Origin: Acanthaster planci
Lineage: Eukaryota > Echinodermata > Asteroidea > Valvatida > Acanthasteridae
Assembly (NCBI RefSeq): GCF_001949145.1
Contig: NW_019091569.1
Span: 194,397 to 258,396, forward strand
DNA length: 64,000 nt
Direction: 5' to 3'
Below are positions 20,865-33,183 of this stretch, piece by piece (within the stretch, counting starts at the first letter, position 1; every line of letters starts with the position of its first letter). Under the pieces are notes generated by a model that did not search any database, was not told the DNA's origin, and saw nothing but the letters and a program-made list of their open reading frames with translations. The position numbers and the translations under genes were made by a program.

Positions 20865-22682
20865 ATGAAACTTAAAAAAGCAACCAAAACCAATAAAAAG
20901 AAAACCTTTTCCGCGCTTGGTTTTATTTTAGTTACTATTGGATGCGCTGTTGGACTAGGAAATATTTGAAGATTTCCGCGTGAAGTGGTTGCAAATGGCG
21001 GCTCATCTTTTATTATAATTTATCTTATAGTATTGCTGATCGTCGTTTTTCCAATACTTCTTTTAGAAATGCAATATGGATTGTTTTATCGCCGAAATCC
21101 AGTTGCATGTTTTGACAAAGTTGCCAATAAACCAGGTCGATTTTTGGGATGAATGCAAATTTTTGCTACGGGTTTTGTTTGTTTTTATTATTTAATTCTG
21201 GTGGCTTGAGTTTTGGTATCTTTATTTAGTTCAGTCGTTCCTTCTTTATTTGGACAACTTTCTAATTTAGATGAAAACTTTTTTGATACTGAAATTTTAA
21301 AAAAATCCACGGATATACAAATTAATGCAACCGAACCAATTAAGTCATCTTTTAGTTTGAGTTTTTCTCATTGAATTTTTATCGCCGCTATTGTAATTCT
21401 TTTTTTTAGTTGTTTGGTATTATATTTTGGAACTGGCGGATTAGAAAAAACAAATATGATATTGGTTCCGTTTTTATTTTTGATTTTGATCGGTTTATTA
21501 GTCTATGTGATATTTTTTCTTCAAAATTCTCATTCCGGGCTTGATGTCCTTTTCAAGTTTGAACCTAAAAAATTTATTAATATTAATATATGATTTAGTG
21601 CATTAAAACAGGCAATTTTTTCTACCGGCATTTTATACGGATGCTTTATTATTTTTAGTAAAAATTCAGATATTAAAGTTGATAAAGGAAATGATGCGAT
21701 TATTATTATTTCCGCTGACACACTCATCGGAATTATTTCCGGAGTAATTGTTACAGGAGTAATTTCCTATCAAAAAGGAACAGAAATAGATGTGCAAGGT
21801 AAGTCTATTATGGAAATTCACGAAGAAATTAAATCCCAAGTTCAAGTTTTTTTTAACGATCCGAATTCGGGTGGTTCTACTTTAGTTTTTCGTTACTTTC
21901 CTTCTCTTTTTCAAGAAATTAATAATATTCCCGCTTTTGCAAGTCTTAATATGCCAAGAAACTTTGGAATAGGAACCATTCTTTATATTCTTTTCTTATT
22001 AGCACTACTTTTTGCCGCTTTTTCTTCATTAATTGCATTGATGAGTGTTTTCATCTTTAGTATTTCCGAAACATTTCGAGTCCGTCAAACCAAAGTCATT
22101 TTTTATTTTGCTTTACTGGCCATGTTTATATCAATTTTTTACAGTACTTCTCTTGGTCCTACCCTGATTGACGAACAAGATGCGATTACTTTATTGGTGG
22201 TCATGATCGTAGGAGTTACGGAAATCTTTTTGTTTAGTTTTCATTCGAATTTTTTCCATATTTTACGTACAAATCAAGAATATAGTTACTTAAAATTAGC
22301 TCCTCGGCGATTTCCGTGATTTGCGATTATTATTCGTTTCATCGCCGGTCCTATTTTATTTATTTTGGTATTGTATGGATTTATACAATTTTTTGGAATT
22401 GGTCATTATTTAGCTCGTTTAATTCCCGAGTCATTGCTAAACGACGGTAAATTTTATAATGAATTTTTCGAAAATTTCAAAAATGATATGAAGCCTCTGC
22501 AATTTACATTATCAAAAATAGCTTCTTGCTTCGTATTTGTTTTGCTTATTGGTTTTGCTGGATTATTTACATTCGCAGCCAAATCAAGCGAAGCCGATGT
22601 TGACGAAAACATTGTTTTGCCCAATCATTCTCAAACCACTAAAAAGCCAATTTTAGTAAAAAAAGTTATCAAAAAAAATTAA
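20865..22682 (+). CDS. Na+-dependent neurotransmitter-symporter family (NSS/SNF) transporter
   Basis: A 605-residue polytopic protein with about 11-12 membrane segments. The first helix has the family signature GCAVGLGNIWRFPRE (about residues 24-38), where the unwound helix TM1 binds Na+ and substrate, and the second begins NGGSSFIIIYL. Bacterial members such as LeuT import amino acids with Na+. The substrate cannot be told from sequence. The C-terminal tail is Lys-rich. Several Trp residues are UGA. It is followed directly by the phosphohexomutase gene (no gap). Confidence 0.88.
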
Positions 22683-24323
22683 ATGACCAAATCTATCTCC
22701 CTTTATGCGGAATGGATGAAAAGCAATTGTTTAACAAAAAACGAAAAATTGGAATTTAAAAATCTTTCGTTGGCTCAACAAAAAAATCAATTTGGGCAAT
22801 CGATTCAATTAGGTTTAGCCGGACTTCGGCGAAAAATGAATGGCGGTTCCAATTCATTTAATCGTCACACTCTTAAACAAGTCGTTTTAGCTACTTTATC
22901 GGTATTAAAAGAGAAAAAAATTGATGTCAAAAACATTAAGTTCGCTGTTTTTCATGATACTCGGCGATTGTCAAAAGAAATGGCAATTTGAATTGCCAAT
23001 ATTCTTTCGATTTATTGTGTTAATGTTTTTATTTTTAAAAATAATCATTCGGCTCCAACTCCTTTTTTAGCTCATCTTTTAACCACAAAACAAATGGATT
23101 ATGGATTTATGATTACGGCCAGTCATCAACCCAAACATTTCAACGGATTGAAGTTATTTGTTAAACAAAAAGGAATTGCTTCTTCCAAATTAATTCGAAA
23201 AATAAATAAAAATTTAACCAAAAATCATTTGAAATATTTAAATCAAACTTTGAGTTTTGTTTCATCGAATATTAAAGAAATAAATATTTCCGCAAAAAAG
23301 AATTATCAAAATTTAATTATTCAAAAATTGGGAATATTAAACTTTAAAACACGAAAACTCAAAATTGTTTATTCACCCTTAAACGGCTGCGGTACGGGGT
23401 GAACGGATACAATTTTGAAACAAGCAGGATTTAATGTATCATGTGTACCGGAACAGAGTAAAATTGATACCGAATTTTCAACTTTAAAACACTCACTCAA
23501 TCCCGAAGTGAAGGAAACTTTTACTTTTGCGCTTCAATACGCTCGAAAAAAAAATGCGGATTTAGTGATCTTAAATGATATTGATGTTGATCGAATGCGA
23601 GTCGCGGTTCGCTTAAAAAAAGATAGATATCATATTTTTACGGGAAATGAAATTGCTTCAATTTTTGTTTATTTTTTATTAAAAGAACAGAATCGCAAAG
23701 GTAATTTGTATATGACATTTGTGTCTACGAATTTAGTTCAAAAAATCGCCACTAATTTTGGATGTGTACTCAAAAAAACTTTAACCGGATTTACAAATTT
23801 ATCCGATAAATATCATCGGGATAAACCTGAAAAATTTGTTTTTGCCTTTGAAGAATCGATTGGTTTTTTACCCGATCATACAATTACGAACGATAAAGAT
23901 GGAATTCAAGCTGCTTTTTTAATTAGTGAAATTGCTGCTTTTTTGCATCAAAAAAAACAAAATCTTTTTTCTTATTTAGAAGAAATTTATTCTCAATTTG
24001 GATATTTTAATTACGACCAAATTCAAATCCCCTTGAAAAAAAAAGGCGATTTGGATAATATTTTATCCACTATTAGTAAATTGTTTACGGCGAAAATAAT
24101 GCCCATTCGCCGCGTGAGTTTATATTTTTCCAAGAATTTTTCTCATTATTTTTATAAAATATGATTTAAAAATCGTTGTTGAATTGCTTGTCGCCCGTCG
24201 GTCACGGAGGCCATCTTTAAGTTTTATTTGGTCGTTTATGACAAGAATAAATTAGAATCAAAGAGAAAAATAAAAGAATTAAAAACTAATTGAATTAAAC
24301 ATTTTCAATTTTTTAAAAATTAG
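22683..24323 (+). CDS. Phosphoglucomutase/phosphomannomutase
   Basis: Alpha-D-phosphohexomutase of 546 residues that moves phosphate between C1 and C6 of glucose or mannose. The catalytic serine loop reads TASHQPKHFNG (family TASHNP), the metal loop NDIDVDR (family DxDxD), the sugar loop FEESIGF (family GEESGG) and the phosphate site RPSVTEAIFKFY (family RPSGTE). All four sites are present in order with several conservative substitutions. UGA near 22989, 23400 and 24163 are Trp. Whether it prefers glucose or mannose phosphates is not visible. Confidence 0.9.
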
Positions 24324-24335
24324 TAAAATAAAAAC

Positions 24336-24929
24336 ATGATGTATCGAGCTTTAAATCAGGGTTTTATTGAAATGATTGTTGGGGGTATGTTTGCCGGCAA
24401 AACAGAAGAGCTCATTCGGCGTGTATCAGTTTTAGTTCGAGGCAAAAAAAAAGTTTTAGTTTTTAAACCGACCTTTGATCAACGGGATAAAAAAACGTCA
24501 ATTTATACTCATAACAAACAAAGTTTACCCGCATATCAAGTAACATCCGTTGCAAGTATTAAAAAAATTATTCAAGAAACCAGCGAACCCATTGATGCTC
24601 TCGCTTTTGATGAAATTCAATTTTTTGCTCCCGAAATAGTCCCTTTTTTAGAAAAAAAAGCGAATGAAGGATATCGAATAATTTGTGCCGGACTGGATAA
24701 AGGTTATAACGATCAAATTTTTATTACCGTTATGCGCTTACTATCGCTTTGTGATTTTGTGACTAAATTAGTGGCCGTTTGTGTAATTTGCGGAGGAGTG
24801 GCTACAAAGACTCAACGCATTAATAAAAATAAACAACCCGTCGGTCCCGCACATGTAACCAATGTAATTGGAGGAAGCGATGTTTATCAAGCTCGTTGTC
24901 GTAATTGCTTTGTTTATTTTCCGGAATAA
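24336..24929 (+). CDS. tdk: Thymidine kinase, copy 1
   Basis: Type II (TK1-like) thymidine kinase, 197 residues. P-loop GGMFAGKTEE near residues 16-25, Walker B plus catalytic Glu FDEIQFF near 92-98, GLDKGYN, and two CxxC pairs (VCVICG and RCRNC) for structural zinc. All core catalytic residues are present, so it should be active. It lies between the phosphohexomutase and rpsL. This is one of three related genes in the window; its surroundings do not match the usual tdk neighbourhood. Confidence 0.93.
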   Translation: MMYRALNQGFIEMIVGGMFAGKTEELIRRVSVLVRGKKKVLVFKPTFDQRDKKTSIYTHNKQSLPAYQVTSVASIKKIIQETSEPIDALAFDEIQFFAPEIVPFLEKKANEGYRIICAGLDKGYNDQIFITVMRLLSLCDFVTKLVAVCVICGGVATKTQRINKNKQPVGPAHVTNVIGGSDVYQARCRNCFVYFPE

Positions 24930-24932
24930 CAA

Positions 24933-24968
24933 AATTTCAATCATGATAAAAGAAACGAAATTGAAATT
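24933..24968 (+). terminator. Inverted repeat between tdk copy 1 and rpsL
   Basis: A 9-bp inverted repeat (AATTTCAAT 24933-24941 and ATTGAAATT 24960-24968) with an 18-nt loop sits just after the tdk stop and before rpsL. It could be a weak terminator or a regulatory hairpin for the str operon. There is no long T run, so the assignment is uncertain. Confidence 0.3.
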
Positions 24969-25015
24969 ATTTATTAATTGGAATTTGTTTATAAATTTGG
25001 TAAAATTTTAAGGAA

Positions 25016-25429
25016 ATGCCAACAATTAATCAACTCACACGAAAAGGTCGAACAAGAAAAAAATTTAAAACTAAATCGCCTATTTTACATTTTTGAAAAA
25101 ATTCGCTTAAACGAAAAATTACCACACTATCATCTCCGCAAAAAAGTGGTGTTTGCACACGGGTAGGAACTTTAACTCCCAAAAAACCCAATTCGGCACT
25201 CCGTAAATATGCTCGAGTTACTCTTTCCAACGGAAAAGAAGTTACGGCTTTTATTCCCGGAGAAGGGCATAATTTACAAGAACACTCGGCCGTTTTGGTT
25301 CGCGGGGGTAATGTTCGAGATTTACCAAGTGTTTCTTATCGCATTGTTCGCGGCGTATTGGATACGGACGGTGTTAAAGATCGAAAATCTTCTCGTTCAT
25401 CCTATGGAGTTAAAAAACCGAAAAAATAA
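25016..25429 (+). CDS. rpsL: 30S ribosomal protein S12
   Basis: 137-residue decoding-centre protein. Hallmarks: [11 protein letters not shown] start, [22 protein letters not shown] and [12 protein letters not shown] in the streptomycin-site loops. ATG 25016 follows AAGGA. One UGA is Trp. First gene of the rpsL-rpsG-fusA str operon; no tuf gene follows. Confidence 0.98.
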
Positions 25430-25431
25430 TT

Positions 25432-25902
25432 ATGAGAAAAAATCAGGCAAAAAAACGAATTGTTCTACCCGATCCGATTTTTCATTCCGTTTTAATTACT
25501 CAATTTATTTGTCAAGTTATGAAAAAAGGCAAGAAAAATTTAGCTCAAAAAATTGTTTATTCAACCTTAAATAACTTAAATCAAAAAAACAAAAAAGAAA
25601 ACCCCTTGATGATTTTTCAAAAGGCCCTCGAAAATTTAAAACCCTTACTTGAATTACGTTCTCGGAAAGTTGGAGGTGCTCGTTATCAAATTCCGGTAAA
25701 AGTTTCGGAAAATCGTCAAATAACTTTAGCTTTGCGTTGATTAATTGAAGCTGCAAAAAATCGAAACGAAAAAACAATGATTGACTCATTGACCGCGGAA
25801 ATTTTACAAGCTTTGAAAAAAGAAGGAGCAGCCTTTAAGAAAAAAGAAAATATTCATCGCATGGCAGAAGCTAATCGTGCTTTTGCTTATTATTCTTGAT
25901 AA
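25432..25902 (+). CDS. rpsG: 30S ribosomal protein S7
   Basis: 156-residue primary 16S rRNA-binding protein that organises the 30S head. It has the S7 pattern [33 protein letters not shown] and the C-terminal [13 protein letters not shown]. The last Trp is UGA directly before TAA. Two nt separate it from rpsL and 1 nt from fusA. Confidence 0.98.
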
Positions 25903-25903
25903 G

Positions 25904-27985
25904 ATGGACACAAAATATTTACAAAAATTACGAAATATTGGAATTATGGCCCACATTGATGCGGGCAAGACAACGACAACCGAAAGAATTCTTTATCATT
26001 CTGGAAAAATCACTAAAATTGGCGAAACTCATGACGGTCAATCGCAAATGGATTGAATGGATCAAGAACAAGAACGAGGAATTACAATTACTTCAGCGGC
26101 AACAAAAGTCATGTGAAATAATGTTGACATTAATATTATTGATACTCCCGGACATGTTGATTTTACTATTGAAGTAGAACGTTCTTTGCGAGTTTTAGAT
26201 GGAGCCGTTGCAATTTTAGATGCCCAAGTCGGTGTTGAACCGCAAACTGAAACAGTTTGAAGGCAAGCTGATCGTTACCATGTGCCGCGAATTGTTTTTT
26301 TGAATAAAATGGATAAAATTGGAGCTGATTTTATTGCGGCAGCAAACTCGGTACAAAAAAAACTTGGTTCGACTCCTTGTTTAATGCAAGTAGCAATCGG
26401 CGCGGAAGCGAATTTTGAAGGAGTTATTGATTTACTTACTCAAAAAGCCTATTATTATGATGGCGGAGTTAACGAAAAAGCTGTTGAAAAATCAATTCCT
26501 CATCACTTAACAAAAACCGTCGAAAAACTTAGGGATGAAATGATTCAAAAAATTATTCAAAATGATGATAAATTATTATCAGATTATTTAGAAGGAAAAG
26601 AAATTTCGATTGAAGATTTGAAAAAAGCCTTACGAACAGAAACCATTAATTGTCGTTTGTTTCCGGTTTTTCTCGGTTCCGCTTTTAAAAATAAAGGTGT
26701 TAAATTGCTTTTAGATGCAATTATTGATTACTTACCCGCTCCGACTGATTTAAAAGTAATTAAAGGAGAAAATTTTAAGGCTGAAGAAGTGGAAATTCCA
26801 ATTTCTCCCAATGGTAAATTTTCTGGCATTATTTTTAAATTAGCGACCGATCCGTACATTGGTAAACTTGCTTTTATTCGTGTTTATTCGGGAATTTTAA
26901 AAAGTGGTTCTTATGTTATGAATACAAATAAAAGAATCAAAGAAAGAGTCGGACGACTCATACAAATGCATGCCAATCAAAGAAAAGAAATCAAAGAAGC
27001 TAAATCAGGTGATATAGTTGCTGCGGTGGGATTAAAAAAAACTTTTACCGGAGAAACGATTGCCGATTTGAATTTTTCTGTTATTTTGGAAAAAATGAGC
27101 TTTCCTGAACCGGTTATTTCTCTTTCGCTCGAACCGTCCACTAAAAGTGATCAAGAAAAAATGAGTAAATCTCTCAACAGTTTAGCGGAAGAAGATCCGA
27201 CTTTTCAAACTCGCATTGATCACGAAACTAATCAAACAATTATTGCCGGAATGGGTGAACTTCATCTTGATGTATTAGTTGAACGATTAAAAAGAGAATT
27301 CAAAGTTAATGTAAAAGTCGGACAACCGAAAGTTTCGTATCGAGAAGCGATTACGGAAAAAGTAGAAACAGAAGGTAAGTTTATTCGTCAAACTGGGGGA
27401 AGAGGACAGTATGGGCATGTGCTCATTGATTTTGAACCGTATGAAAATGAAAATTTTAAATTCGTTAGTCGCGTTGTTGGTGGGAGAATTCCGAAAGAAT
27501 ACATTCCGCCAATTCGTTCCTCACTGGAAAATAATTTACAACGGGGAGTGATAGCTGGTTATCCAATGGTAAATATACAAGCAACGTTAAAGGACGGATC
27601 ATTTCACGAAGTCGATTCGAGCGAATATGCTTTTAAGGCTGCTGCCGCTCTCGCTTTAAGATCAGTACAAGAAAAAACTAAAATTATTATTCTAGAACCC
27701 ATCATGAAAGTAGAAATTTCGACCCCGGTTGACTATTATGGTGACATTATCGGAAACTTAACAAGTCGTCGAGGCAAAGTAGTGGAAACCGAACGAATAA
27801 AAAACATTGAAATTATAAAGGCTGATGTTCCGCTTGAAGAAATGTTTGGATATTCAACCACATTACGATCATTGAGTCAAGGAAGAGCGAGTTACATAAT
27901 GCAATTTGGAAATTACGAAAGAACGCCAAACAGTATTTCGGAAAAAATTATTAAAGAAAGTAATTTTTCTCCTCGCGATTTATAG
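25904..27985 (+). CDS. fusA: Elongation factor G
   Basis: Translocation GTPase, 693 residues. G1 [13 protein letters not shown] near residues 16-28, G2 [11 protein letters not shown]3 DTPGHVDF and G4 NKMDKIGAD are all intact, followed by domains II-V with GMGELHLD and GGRGQYG. The N-terminal 126 residues are broken by UGA-Trp codons if read with the standard code. It converges with tsaC, with only 7 nt between the two stop codons. Confidence 0.98.
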
Positions 27986-27992
27986 AATTTTT

Positions 27993-28532
27993 TTATTTTC
28001 TTTGTATTTGGATTTGTTTTTCTCAATCAAATATTATTGAAGGACTTTTTTGTTGAGTATTTTTTTCAAAAATAAAATCGACTTTTTTTTCTCAATTTAT
28101 AATTAATTTAAATTCCGTGATCGGCGGTTCCTCGGCCAAATTGCAACTTGTCGCAACTAATGGACCTGTTTTTAACAAAATGTTTTTTAATCAATCTCAC
28201 TTAACGAGGCGAACTGCCAAACTGCTATCGAATCAAATTTTTGAATGTCATTTTTTTTGACTTTTATAAATTATTGTCGTCGGTTGAATAATTTTATTCA
28301 AAAAATTTTTTATTCGTTCATCAAATAAAATTAAAGTTTTTAACTGTTTCACACTACCAACAATAATTGGCATTTTTTTATTTCAATTACGATTTTTTAT
28401 TTGATAAATTTTTTGAATACCTTGAAAATTATTTAATTTAGTTACAATTCCGTAAACTGTGTCGGTGGGAATTATACCAATTTGATTATTATTTAATCTA
28501 TGAATTAATTCTTTTTCGTCTTTGATTTTCAT
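27993..28532 (-). CDS. tsaC: Threonylcarbamoyl-AMP synthase (TsaC/YrdC)
   Basis: Makes threonylcarbamoyl-AMP, the first step of t6A37 tRNA modification. The 179-residue YrdC-only form lacks a Sua5 domain. Conserved IIPTDTVYGI near residues 19-28 and the K-x-R...KKMP substrate motif (IKNRNWNKKMP) are present, and the late PLVATSCN stretch is typical. Many UGA codons are Trp. Its position after prfA-prmC is the Bacillus order. TsaE and TsaB occur at 51-52 kb. Confidence 0.9.
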
Positions 28533-28535
28533 TTT

Positions 28536-29177
28536 TTATTCTTTTTGATAAATAAAACAAAATCTATTCAATCCACCATAATCTTTTTGAAATATAAAAT
28601 TTGCTTGAGGTAAATATTTTTTAATCATTTTTGTCAAAGTTTCTTTCTGATTGTAGCCAATTTCTAAACTAATTAAAAAATTTTTTTTCAAATATAGTTT
28701 TACTTTTTTCAAAAATTTATCAAAAATTTCACAACCCGTTACTCCTCCATACAAACTCATCGGTGAATCGTTTTGTTTTAGATTTTTAGATAGCGGATGA
28801 TCATATGCAATATATGGCAAATTCGCAATTATAAAATGATACTTTTGGGGAATATGGGGAAATAAATCGCAAAAAAAACTTTTTATTTTTAATTTATGTC
28901 GTAAAAAATTCTTTTTTGCGCATTTTAATGCTTTTTCATCAATTTCACTAACAAAAATTTGATGATGAGGAAATATTTTTTTTCAACTTATGGCAATCAC
29001 GCCGCTTCCCGTACCTATTTCCAAAACATCGATTTTTCTTTTTTCAAATCAACTATGTATATAATTTTGTGACAAATCAACTAATTGTTCGGTTTCGGGC
29101 CGTGGACGAAAAATTTTTGGACACAATTCAATTTCGGAATTATAAAAGTATATTTTTTTATTTTTCGTTTTCTTCAT
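28536..29177 (-). CDS. prmC: Release factor glutamine methyltransferase, short form
   Basis: Methylates the Gln of the RF1 GGQ motif. The 213-residue protein has the SAM site VLEIGTGSGVIAIS and the substrate motif NLPYIAYD (family NPPYI). Normal PrmC is about 280 residues; here only about 14 residues precede FRPRPETEQLVD, so most of the N-terminal helical domain that grips the release factor is missing. ATG 29177 is the first in frame and lies inside the end of prfA (20-nt overlap). The catalytic part looks complete. Confidence 0.85.
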
Positions 29178-30219
29178 CAAGAGTTTTGAGTACATTTCAA
29201 AAAGTTTCAAAATTTCCGTTCATGACTTTTTGAATATTTTTTACAGAAACTTTAATGCGATGATCCGTTACTCGATTTTGCGGAAAATTATAAGTTCTAA
29301 TTTTTTCATGTCTCATGCCGTGACCTACTTGTTGATGCCGTTCATCAGTTTCTTTATTTTTTCGAAACTGTTGTTCTCTTTCGTATAAACGAGCTCTTAA
29401 AATTTTTAATGCTCTATCTTTATTATCGTGTTGTGAGCGACCGGTTTGACATGAGACGGAAATCCCGGTGGGTAAATGAGTTACTCGAATCGCCGAATCG
29501 GTTGTATTGACATGTTGTCCACCGGCTCCTCTACTACGAAAAGTATCAATTCGCAAATCCTTACTGTCAATCGGCATGTCTTTTTCTTCTTGAATCGGCA
29601 TAACTGCCACTGTCGCCGTGGAAGTATGAATTCGACCTTGTGATTCTGTTTTTGGTATTCTTTGAATTCGATGAACACCTGATTCGTAACGCATATTTTG
29701 GTAGGCATCGGGTTTTTTTATTAAAATTGAAACAAAAGCATATCCACCGCTATCGGTTTTGGAAGTATCTAACATTTCATAGGGTCAATTTTCTTTTTTA
29801 GCAAGTTTTAAATAAGCATCGGCTAATTCCTTAGCAAAAAGATTGGCTTCTTCTCCGCCGGCCGCTCCTCTAATTTCAACAATAAAGAATTTTTTTGTTG
29901 GTTTTGTTTTTTTTATAAATAAATTTGTTATTTGCTGTTCTAACTTTTTTCGTTTTTTTTCGTTTTTTTTAATTTCTTGAAGAGTTTCGACTTTTAAGTC
30001 GCTTTCTTTATCAAAAATTATTTTTCAGTCATTAATTTCTTTCTCTACTTTTCTTCATTCTTGAAATAAATTCACTTTATTTTCAATTAATTGCAATTTT
30101 TTTTTAATTTCTGCGAACTGAGCAATATTTTTCAATATTTCTTTGCTTTGTAATTTAGTTTCTAATTGTTTATACTCTTTTTCTAATTCAATTAATTTAT
30201 TTTTAATTTTATTATTCAT
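29158..30219 (-). CDS. prfA: Peptide chain release factor 1
   Basis: Recognises UAA and UAG and triggers peptide release. Of 353 residues, domain 1 is a long coiled coil, the catalytic GGQ is in RGAGGQHVN near residue 230, and the anticodon-like region lies around IRVTHLPTG. No RF2 gene is seen, as expected when UGA is Trp. It is followed by its modifying enzyme prmC and preceded by tdk copy 2, the same order as in Bacillus. Confidence 0.96.
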
Positions 30220-30221
30220 TT

Positions 30222-30818
30222 TTATTTTTTCAAAAATTCAACATTGCAAAATTTACATCGTGCTTCATATTGACCAACTCCTCCGACCATTATTTTTGGT
30301 TTATAATAACTAACCGGTTTTCCATTTTTAATTCGTTGAGTTCGATTTGCTAATCCATTACACTTAGAACAAACAGAAAATAATTTATCTACCAAGTCTG
30401 CTTCTACCAACAAATGACTCATTAAACTATTATATTTATTTCAATATCCACCATCTAATCCGGCACAAATGATTATTTTTTTCTTTTGCGCCTGATCAAG
30501 TAAAATTGGGAGAAAACTTTTATCTAAAAATTGTATTTCATCAATGGCAATCGCATCATAATCGGATGTTTTTTTTAAAATATTTATCATATCAATAGGT
30601 TTATTAATCAAAAAAGTTTTCACTCTTCGTTTGTCATGCGAAACAATTTCACTGATTCCTCGATATCGATTATCAATTTTGGATTTAAAAATTAAGACTT
30701 TTTTTTGTGCTCTTTGCAGCACTCGAATTCTGCGAAGTAGTTCTTCAGTTTTGCCTGAATACATACACCCGGCAATTACCGAGATAGAGCCCTTGGCGAG
30801 TCACGAAGCATTATTCAT
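30222..30818 (-). CDS. tdk: Thymidine kinase, copy 2 (syntenic)
   Basis: Type II thymidine kinase, 198 residues. P-loop AGCMYSGKTEE near residues 16-26, Walker B and catalytic Glu in AIDEIQFLDKS, CAGLDGGYW, and two zinc pairs (VCSKCN and RCKFCN). All key residues are present. Its place directly before prfA is the conserved Firmicute tdk-prfA-prmC order, so this is the likely ancestral copy. UGA codons near 30439 and at residue 6 are Trp. Its start overlaps nrnA by 8 nt. Confidence 0.93.
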
Positions 30819-31773
30819 AATTTAATATTTTTTCAACTTCCTTAATTAATCTTATTACTTGTTTATTTGATTTTAACTTTATTCCCGCCGCGTTATCATG
30901 CCCTCCACCTCCAAACATTCGCGCTATTTTACCAACATTATAGTTACCGCGACTTCTTAAATTACAATTAATTAAATCTTTCATCGTTGTTTGTACAATA
31001 AATATCAAAATTGGACAACTTTGTAAATTTTTAAAAAAAATTAAAAAACGAGAAAATTCCCGATAAGACTTTACTTTTAAATCTTTTTGATTTTTGGGTC
31101 AATATTCAAATAGACCATATTTTTTTCTTATTTTTAAATTTTTAACTAAATATCGAAATTTTTTAAAAGCTCCAAAACTCATTTTATTAATCTTATGATT
31201 AAATTCCGGAATATTAATTCCTTGTTTGACTAAAATGTTCACTAATTCAAAAGTTCGGGCATTAACTTTGGAAAAAACCAATCCTCCACTATCGGTAATA
31301 ATTCCCAGATAAAGTCATTCCGCAATTAAAAGGTTTAATTTTCAATTAAGAGCAAGAATAATTTCTAAAATCAATTCCGCACAGGCGATGCGTTGACTAT
31401 CAATATATTGAATATCAGCTACTGTTTTCTCCGTAATTGGATGATGATCAATAATAACAGTTTTTTTGGCCTTCAAATTGGAATACGCAGCTCTCTTAGG
31501 TTCATTTAAATCAACATAAATCACGAGCGATTTAGCAAAAATTTTCTCGTTAATTTTTGAGTTAATATATTTTAAAAAAAATAAATTTGGAATTGGTTTG
31601 TATTCGAACGGAGTATAAATTTCTTTTTTCGGATAAGCGTTTCGTAAGCAGTAACCGAGTGCTTGTTGCGATCCTAATGAGTCTCCATCCGGATTTTCAT
31701 GTCCCAATATGATGATTGAGGAATGTTTTTCGATTTCTGATTTAATTTGGTGAATAATTTTATTTGCATACAT
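30811..31773 (-). CDS. nrnA: DHH/DHHA1 phosphoesterase (NrnA type)
   Basis: Degrades 2-5 nt RNA fragments to mononucleotides and in related proteins also converts pAp to AMP. Of 320 residues, the DHH domain shows GHENPDGDSLGS near residue 24, YVDLN and IDHHP, and the C-terminal DHHA1 domain ends in MFGGGGHDNAAGIK. This is the mycoplasma MgpA-like form. Two UGA codons split it under the standard code. It completes the RNase Y/J decay set. Confidence 0.92.
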
Positions 31774-31833
31774 TGATTTATTTTTTATTATTATTTTTTT
31801 TTCATTAAATAGATTTTATTTCATTTTTAATTA

Positions 31834-33183
31834 TTAGTAATGCAGAGAATTAAATCCAACAAAAAAAGGAATTACATCGCGAATATTTTTCACTCCCGTG
31901 ATGTAAAGTAATAAACGATCAAAACCCAATCCAAATCCGGTTGAACCTCCATATCCTTGTTTTCTTAAATTGAGATATCAATCTAGTTTTGAACTATTTA
32001 ACTTTCTTTTTTCACTGGCTATTTTTAATTTTTCATAATCATTTTCTCGTTCACTGCCACCAACCAATTCTCCTATTTCGGGAACCAGTAAGTCAAAACC
32101 GCGTACTGTTTTTCCATCTTCGTTCAATTTCATATAAAAAGCTTTTATTTTTTCGGGATAATTGATAATGAAAACCGGTTTTTTGAATTCTTCACAAATA
32201 AAGTGTTCGTGTTCTTTTAGTAAATCCATCCCTCAATGAATGTTATTTTCTTTGAATTTATTTTTATTTTTTTGTAATTTTGTAATTATTTCGTCGTAAG
32301 TTAAACAAGCAAATTTATTTTCGTTAATTTTTTTTATTCTTTCTATCAAATCAATTTTGTTTATTTGCGTTAAATATTCTAATTCTGTTTTCATTGTTTT
32401 TTTTATTTTTGTTAAGACGGTTTTAATTAACGATTCAACGATCAATAAACCATCCTCCATTTTGGCAAAAGCAATTTCTGGTTCTAACATTCAAAATTCT
32501 GATGTGTGAAATCGAGTATTAGATTTGTCAGCACGAAAAGTAGGAGCAAAAGTATAAACTTTTCGTAAACATTGAGCAAAGGCTTCGGCCTGTAATTGAC
32601 CACTTACGGTTAAAACAGCATTTGTTTTAAAAAAATTATTTTTTTCATTTGTGGAAACATTAAAGGTTTCTCCTCCGCCTTCACAGTCGTTGTTGGTTAA
32701 AATCGGAGAGTGTAAATAGTGATATTCTTGATTTTGTAGATATTCATGGATTAATTTAATTAATTCATTTCGAATTCGAAAAATAGACAAATAATAACGA
32801 CTTCGTGCTCTTAATTCGCTATGCGAACGCATAAACTCTTTTGTATGCTCTTTTTTTTGCAAAAAATACGATTCATTCGTTTTATTAATTACTTGAATTT
32901 CAATTAAATTTAACTCTACAATTTCTTGTTTGTTTTTGGCGTTGACAATTTTACCCTTTACCGAAATTGCCGAACCAATCGGAAGTTTTTGCATTTCTCT
33001 ATAAGAAAAATTGTTACTTACTTCATTTCGATAAACAACCTGCAAACTCGCTAGTCCGGAACCATCTTGTATAACTAAAAAAGAAACTTTTTTCCCTCCG
33101 CGATTACTACTCACTCAACCTTTTAATTGAATTGTTTGATTTAAAAATTGGGAATAATTTTGTTTTATTTTTCGAATACTCAT
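31834..33183 (-). CDS. asnS: Asparaginyl-tRNA synthetase
   Basis: Class IIb synthetase charging tRNA-Asn, 449 residues. The N-terminal OB-fold binds the anticodon ([11 protein letters not shown]). Motif 2 lies in [25 protein letters not shown] and motif 3 in [15 protein letters not shown]. The FxPxxRxExSxT variant seen in AsnRS favours Asn over Asp. Start ATG 33183. Four UGA codons are Trp. It is the upstream partner of nrnA with a 60-nt gap. Confidence 0.94.

Noticed and set aside
25209-25574. 121-codon frame across rpsL and rpsG
   Set aside because: Overlaps two certain ribosomal protein genes in another frame.
26282-26282. Apparent breaks and frameshifts in fusA, leuS, pstCA, rny and many others
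   Set aside because: All break points are UGA codons at Trp positions; reading UGA as Trp restores full-length proteins, so these are not pseudogenes.
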